A stretch of DNA of 9,370 nt from an uncultured Chloroflexota bacterium (lineage in GTDB: Bacteria; Chloroflexota; Dehalococcoidia; Lucifugimonadales; CAJWER01): positions 1-9,370 of the forward strand of contig CAJWER010000103.1 in assembly GCA_913030785.1 (NCBI GenBank), given 5' to 3'. Position 1 is the first letter of the stretch, and every line of letters starts with the position of its first letter. The translations under genes were made by a program, and so were the position numbers. The notes below the pieces were generated by a model. It searched no databases. It was not told the origin of the DNA and worked only from the letters and a program-made list of their open reading frames with translations. Shown piece by piece: positions 7,307 to 9,370 of this stretch.

Positions 7307-7888
7307 TTACGGGACGGCTATCGCAAACTTGCTCAGCGACAATTTGCCTCGCGGCTCTTGCCCGAATCCGACGAAGGAGAATCCATAGCTGGTGGCGTTC
7401 GCCAGCACGTCGTCGAGGGGGGTTACCTTGGCCGGGTCGTTTGTCCAACTCCGATACCACTGCGCCTCGTCGTTTTGAAGGGTGATTGTGTTTGGGTCCG
7501 AGGCCCACTCATCCTCGGAGATCGTCAGGGGGTTGGAACTCATGTGCCAGCGCACACCGGGTTTGTTGACCCAAAAGTAGCATCGCGCACCGTTTAGCTG
7601 GAGGCCGTCGCCGCGCAGGTAAGCGGATACCCTGGCCTCTCGCAGATCTATCGGGCCTTCGCCGCTCCAACCCCTATAGTTGAGCATTGGGAGTATCGAG
7701 ACGGGGCTTTCCGGCGTGTCGGCGCTCCAGCGGCTCTCGTCAGCCCAGACGTAGCCTCCACCATCAACACCGCCGGTCCGCTCCCACGTTGTGAGGATGA
7801 AGATGTTGGGGCCCTTTGCCACGATGCTCCAGTGGTAGTCATAGGAGCACCAGCCATCCGGCCCCATGTCGAAGTTGTTCTTTATCAC
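7307..7888 (-). CDS. Unknown protein with a jelly-roll (carbohydrate-binding-like) pattern
   Basis: A 193-residue soluble protein with no signal peptide and no membrane segment. I do not recognise it by name. It opens with FDMGPDGW (6-13), then GGGYVWADESRW (43-54), YRGW (71-74), a long beta segment around VSAYLRGDGLQLNGARCYFWV (87-107), spaced Trp at 114, 128, 144 and 148, and ends GFGQEPRGKLSLSKFAI. This order of a 'dgW' opening, a Gly-rich turn with Asp, and a closing 'kLsLd.f.i' strand resembles galactose-binding or laminin-like jelly-roll domains that bind sugars. That fold call is from pattern only. The start is the GTG at 7888, because GGGAGG lies 6 nt upstream; an upstream TTG at 7924 has no ribosome site. 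It lies 48 bp before the ABC ATPase gene and may be its operon partner. A cytoplasmic location, if the start is right, is odd for a sugar-binding domain. Confidence 0.8.
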   Translation of the reverse strand: MIKNNFDMGPDGWCSYDYHWSIVAKGPNIFILTTWERTGGVDGGGYVWADESRWSADTPESPVSILPMLNYRGWSGEGPIDLREARVSAYLRGDGLQLNGARCYFWVNKPGVRWHMSSNPLTISEDEWASDPNTITLQNDEAQWYRSWTNDPAKVTPLDDVLANATSYGFSFVGFGQEPRGKLSLSKFAIAVP

Positions 7889-7894
7889 GTAATG

Positions 7895-7900
7895 CCTCCC
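7895..7900 (-). promoter_or_regulatory. Ribosome binding site of the jelly-roll protein gene
   Basis: The minus strand reads GGGAGG, 6 nt before a GTG at 7888. It moves the start 12 codons inside the longest possible frame, and so shows that the extra N-terminal residues are not translated. Confidence 0.75.
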
Positions 7901-7994
7901 GAGCAAGATAATTCTATTGTGCAAGTGTGCTTCCCAGCTGCCCGACCCAGCCGCATCATACGCGGATGGACCATCATGTCAAGTCGCCGCGGTC

Positions 7995-8348
7995 CTAGCC
8001 GAGGAGCTCTTGTGGCAGTGTGAACACACCGTTGTTGTCGGGAACGAATTCCAGGATGTCGGTTACCGCGTCGAGGTTCAGAGGTCCGTAGATGTGCGGG
8101 AATAGGTTGTCCCCGCCCTCCAAGTTTTCGTACCGGATTTCGGCGACCACCTGGTCCGGGTCGATGCACAACAGCAGCAGGTCTTTTTGTCCCTCGAAGC
8201 GGTTGTTGGAATTTGCGACTCCGAGGACCTGGTCGGGTCTGGAACAGTGGATGAATCCCTCGTAACTCAGGCTATCGGCTTCATAACTTCCGGTAGGCCG
8301 CGCACTTAGCCAGTCGGCACGGCTCGATATGTGGAGAATTGTACGCAT
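7995..8348 (-). CDS. DUF952 family protein
   Basis: This 117-residue cytoplasmic protein belongs to the DUF952 family. It shows the family's opening ILHI...W (4-13), the central FIHCS (32-36) and the later FPHIYGPL (83-90), with conserved His in both. The length matches the family norm of about 110-120. The biochemical role is not established. From memory the family has been compared with ADP-ribosyltransferase-like folds, which I cannot confirm here. The ATG at 8348 starts 2 nt after the TGA of the SRPBCC gene. A TTG at 8354, six nt after AAGGA and overlapping that TGA, is an equally good start and adds two residues. Either way translation is coupled to the SRPBCC gene. A 106-bp gap follows before the jelly-roll gene. 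Confidence 0.9.
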   Translation of the reverse strand: MRTILHISSRADWLSARPTGSYEADSLSYEGFIHCSRPDQVLGVANSNNRFEGQKDLLLLCIDPDQVVAEIRYENLEGGDNLFPHIYGPLNLDAVTDILEFVPDNNGVFTLPQELLG

Positions 8349-8350
8349 GG

Positions 8351-8815
8351 TCAATCATCGTCCTTTTGAACGGAGCCACCCTCGAAAAATTCCTTTACCG
8401 GGTCCAGCATCTTTGCGCGCATTCGTTTGTGGGCCCAGACTCGGAAGCCGAAAATCTGGGTCAGCCCTCGCAGCCAGCCAGTTCGCACGTTCCATTCGAC
8501 GTTCCACCTTGTGCCGTCGTCTTCGGGCACGAAGTTGTCTCGCCGATCGGCCCAGGTAGAATCCACGGCCTCCATGTTTCTGGATTTCGCGTAGACGAAC
8601 GTGCATCGCCACGAGATCAGTTCTGGTGGGTCGTCGGGATACCTCTTCGCGTCCTCGGTTACGAGGTAGACGTGACCGGCCCGCTCCTTGGTTTCTCCAT
8701 AGTGCTTCTTGAAGGCCTCATCGTTGGTGGGGCCGTCCGGTCCATAGAACGTGACGCGTTCGTACACGGCGTTGACCGGGGCGGCGATAAAAGTCGAGAG
8801 TTTGAGCCTGACCAA
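8351..8815 (-). CDS. SRPBCC (START/polyketide cyclase-like) superfamily protein
   Basis: A 154-residue soluble protein with the helix-grip signature. It begins with a beta strand and helix of the form LKLSTFIAAPVNAVYERV (4-21), has central strands (VYLVTEDA, LISWRCTFVYA, TRWNVEWNVRT), and closes with a long helix over residues 125-146 that covers the ligand cavity. Such proteins bind hydrophobic ligands or act as cyclases and hydrolases; the ligand is not predictable. The final residues are a charged tail. The TTG at 8815 is preferred because AAGGGG lies 8 nt upstream; the in-frame TTG at 8839 has no ribosome site. It is the first gene of a minus-strand unit with the DUF952 gene and diverges from the PhyH-like gene across a gap of 108 bp. 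Confidence 0.85.
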   Translation of the reverse strand: MVRLKLSTFIAAPVNAVYERVTFYGPDGPTNDEAFKKHYGETKERAGHVYLVTEDAKRYPDDPPELISWRCTFVYAKSRNMEAVDSTWADRRDNFVPEDDGTRWNVEWNVRTGWLRGLTQIFGFRVWAHKRMRAKMLDPVKEFFEGGSVQKDDD

Positions 8816-8823
8816 TCTTGTGT

Positions 8824-8829
8824 CCCCTT
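8824..8829 (-). promoter_or_regulatory. Ribosome binding site of the SRPBCC gene
   Basis: The minus strand reads AAGGGG, 8 nt before the TTG at 8815. It supports the shorter start. Confidence 0.6.
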
Positions 8830-8843
8830 CTGTCCTCAAAGTC

Positions 8844-8893
8844 TACAACATGCAGGGGATGTGGCCGCGAGAGGCCGTTGTATAATGGCCGCG
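8844..8893. promoter_or_regulatory. Divergent promoter region with -10 box and repeats
   Basis: A consensus TATAAT lies at 8881-8886, 38 bp before the PhyH-like ATG, but no good -35 lies 16-18 bp upstream. Around it are an 8-bp direct repeat TGGCCGCG (8862-8869 and 8886-8893, 24 bp apart) and an inverted repeat TACAAC (8844-8849) / GTTGTA (8877-8882). There is also a GGCC(6)GGCC dyad (8863-8876). The missing -35 and the repeats fit activator or repressor control, which is inference. Confidence 0.45.
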
Positions 8894-8912
8894 CCAACAA
8901 AGAATCGACCCT

Positions 8913-8919
8913 GGAGGAG
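8913..8919 (+). promoter_or_regulatory. Ribosome binding site of the PhyH-like gene
   Basis: GGAGGAG lies 4 nt before the ATG at 8924. It is a strong site that defines the start of a gene whose end lies outside the window. Confidence 0.85.
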
Positions 8920-8923
8920 TCTC

Positions 8924-9370
8924 ATGACCAGCCCCCTCAAACTGGAAGCCAAGCCCGACCTCAATGCCCGAATTGCTGCCATAGAACACGAAGGCTTTGC
9001 CTACTTTCCTGGCATACTCGACGCCGGAGAGGTGGCGAGCCTTCGTGAGGCTATTGATCGGCTGACTGCGGTGGAGGCCAGCTTTGACCGGGACTCGGTG
9101 TCAGCGGAGGGTTTTCGGGAGAAGCACATCAAGTGCGTCTTCAACCGAGACCCGATGTTCTTGCGGTTCCTGGACATGCCAAAAGTAATCGATCTGGCCG
9201 AGGCAATTCTTGGGGTGCAGGACAACAGGGGCCGCCAAACCGACTGCCATATTATCGGCATGACGGCATGGATTACCGGCCCGGGGCGGGAGGACCAGCA
9301 GTTGCATGTGGACTGGCGGCCCTTCGACCTTCCGGCGGATATAGCGGCGGATGCGCGAGTTAAGCTGCCG
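8924..9370 (+). CDS. Phytanoyl-CoA dioxygenase (PhyH)-like Fe(II)/2-oxoglutarate oxygenase, N-terminal part (partial at right edge)
   Basis: An ATG with a strong ribosome site opens a frame of 149 codons that runs off the window. The N-terminal region has the PhyH pattern: an EHEGFAYFPGILDAGEVASLR block (21-41) with the 'G(f/y)...p..l...ev..l' form, then a helix and a strand-rich part. The first two iron ligands are visible as His128 and Asp130 in LHVDW, preceded by a Gln-Gln pair as in many family members. The distal His and the 2-oxoglutarate-binding Arg would lie beyond the edge. Family enzymes hydroxylate lipids, halogenated or other small substrates; the actual substrate is unknown. It is divergent from the SRPBCC gene, with a likely promoter between. 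PhyH-like genes are notably numerous in SAR202 Chloroflexota, which is one reason for the lineage guess. Confidence 0.88.
   Translation, partial: MTSPLKLEAKPDLNARIAAIEHEGFAYFPGILDAGEVASLREAIDRLTAVEASFDRDSVSAEGFREKHIKCVFNRDPMFLRFLDMPKVIDLAEAILGVQDNRGRQTDCHIIGMTAWITGPGREDQQLHVDWRPFDLPADIAADARVKLP

Noticed and set aside
7299..7313. CCCG / CGGG dyad around the stop of the jelly-roll gene
   Set aside because: The stem is 4 bp only with no T-run, so it does not separate this gene from the ABC ATPase gene.
7085..7597. Plus-strand frame of 170 codons opposite the ABC ATPase and jelly-roll genes
   Set aside because: It spans the antisense of two real genes and their gap, and shows no domain or ribosome site.
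7950..7972. Imperfect hairpin (8 bp with one mismatch) after the DUF952 gene
   Set aside because: No T-run follows on the minus strand; it could be a weak dyad but does not support a terminator call.

Overview
The window is a piece of a bacterial chromosome with moderately high GC by eye. Genes are tightly packed, lie on both strands, and several use TTG or GTG starts backed by good Shine-Dalgarno sequences. The gene mix suggests an environmental bacterium, possibly of the Chloroflexota (SAR202-like): a stand-alone receiver domain, an MMPL transporter, a VTT-domain protein, an ABC-2 exporter, a DUF952 protein, an SRPBCC protein and a PhyH-type dioxygenase. No 16S rRNA or other lineage marker is present, so the taxonomy is inference. 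I see no tRNA, rRNA, CRISPR array, insertion sequence or phage gene.

Layout. The left edge (1-249, +) holds the end of a response-regulator receiver domain that stops without an output domain. It converges on an 812-residue MMPL/RND transporter (381-2819, -). A perfect 12-bp inverted repeat with T-tracts on both strands, a bidirectional terminator, separates them. Upstream of the transporter on the same strand is a small secreted protein of unknown function (2969-3430, -); the gap between them carries a 7-bp inverted repeat that could be an operator. Next is a VTT (DedA/SNARE-associated) membrane protein gene (3646-4285, -) split by a one-base frameshift in a run of five C/G. A mostly empty stretch of about 360 bp (4286-4644) with one doubtful small ORF follows.

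The centre holds an EamA/DMT-type 10-TM transporter (4645-5550, +). It converges, with only 18 bp between, on a minus-strand cluster. In transcription order this cluster is an SRPBCC protein, a DUF952 protein, a jelly-roll-like unknown protein, an ABC ATPase and an ABC-2 permease. SRPBCC/DUF952 and ATPase/permease are tightly coupled pairs. At the right edge a divergent plus-strand gene starts from 8924 and runs off the window. It encodes the N-terminal half of a phytanoyl-CoA dioxygenase-like Fe(II)/2-oxoglutarate enzyme with a visible HxD metal-binding motif.

Function. Three separate transport systems (MMPL, EamA, ABC-2) sit within 7 kb, so membrane export is the dominant theme, but nothing in the sequence identifies substrates. 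The genes read as several short transcription units rather than one pathway. I do not see a clear new multi-gene system. The least explained items are the jelly-roll protein next to the ABC-2 exporter, the secreted protein before the MMPL gene, and the frameshifted VTT gene.
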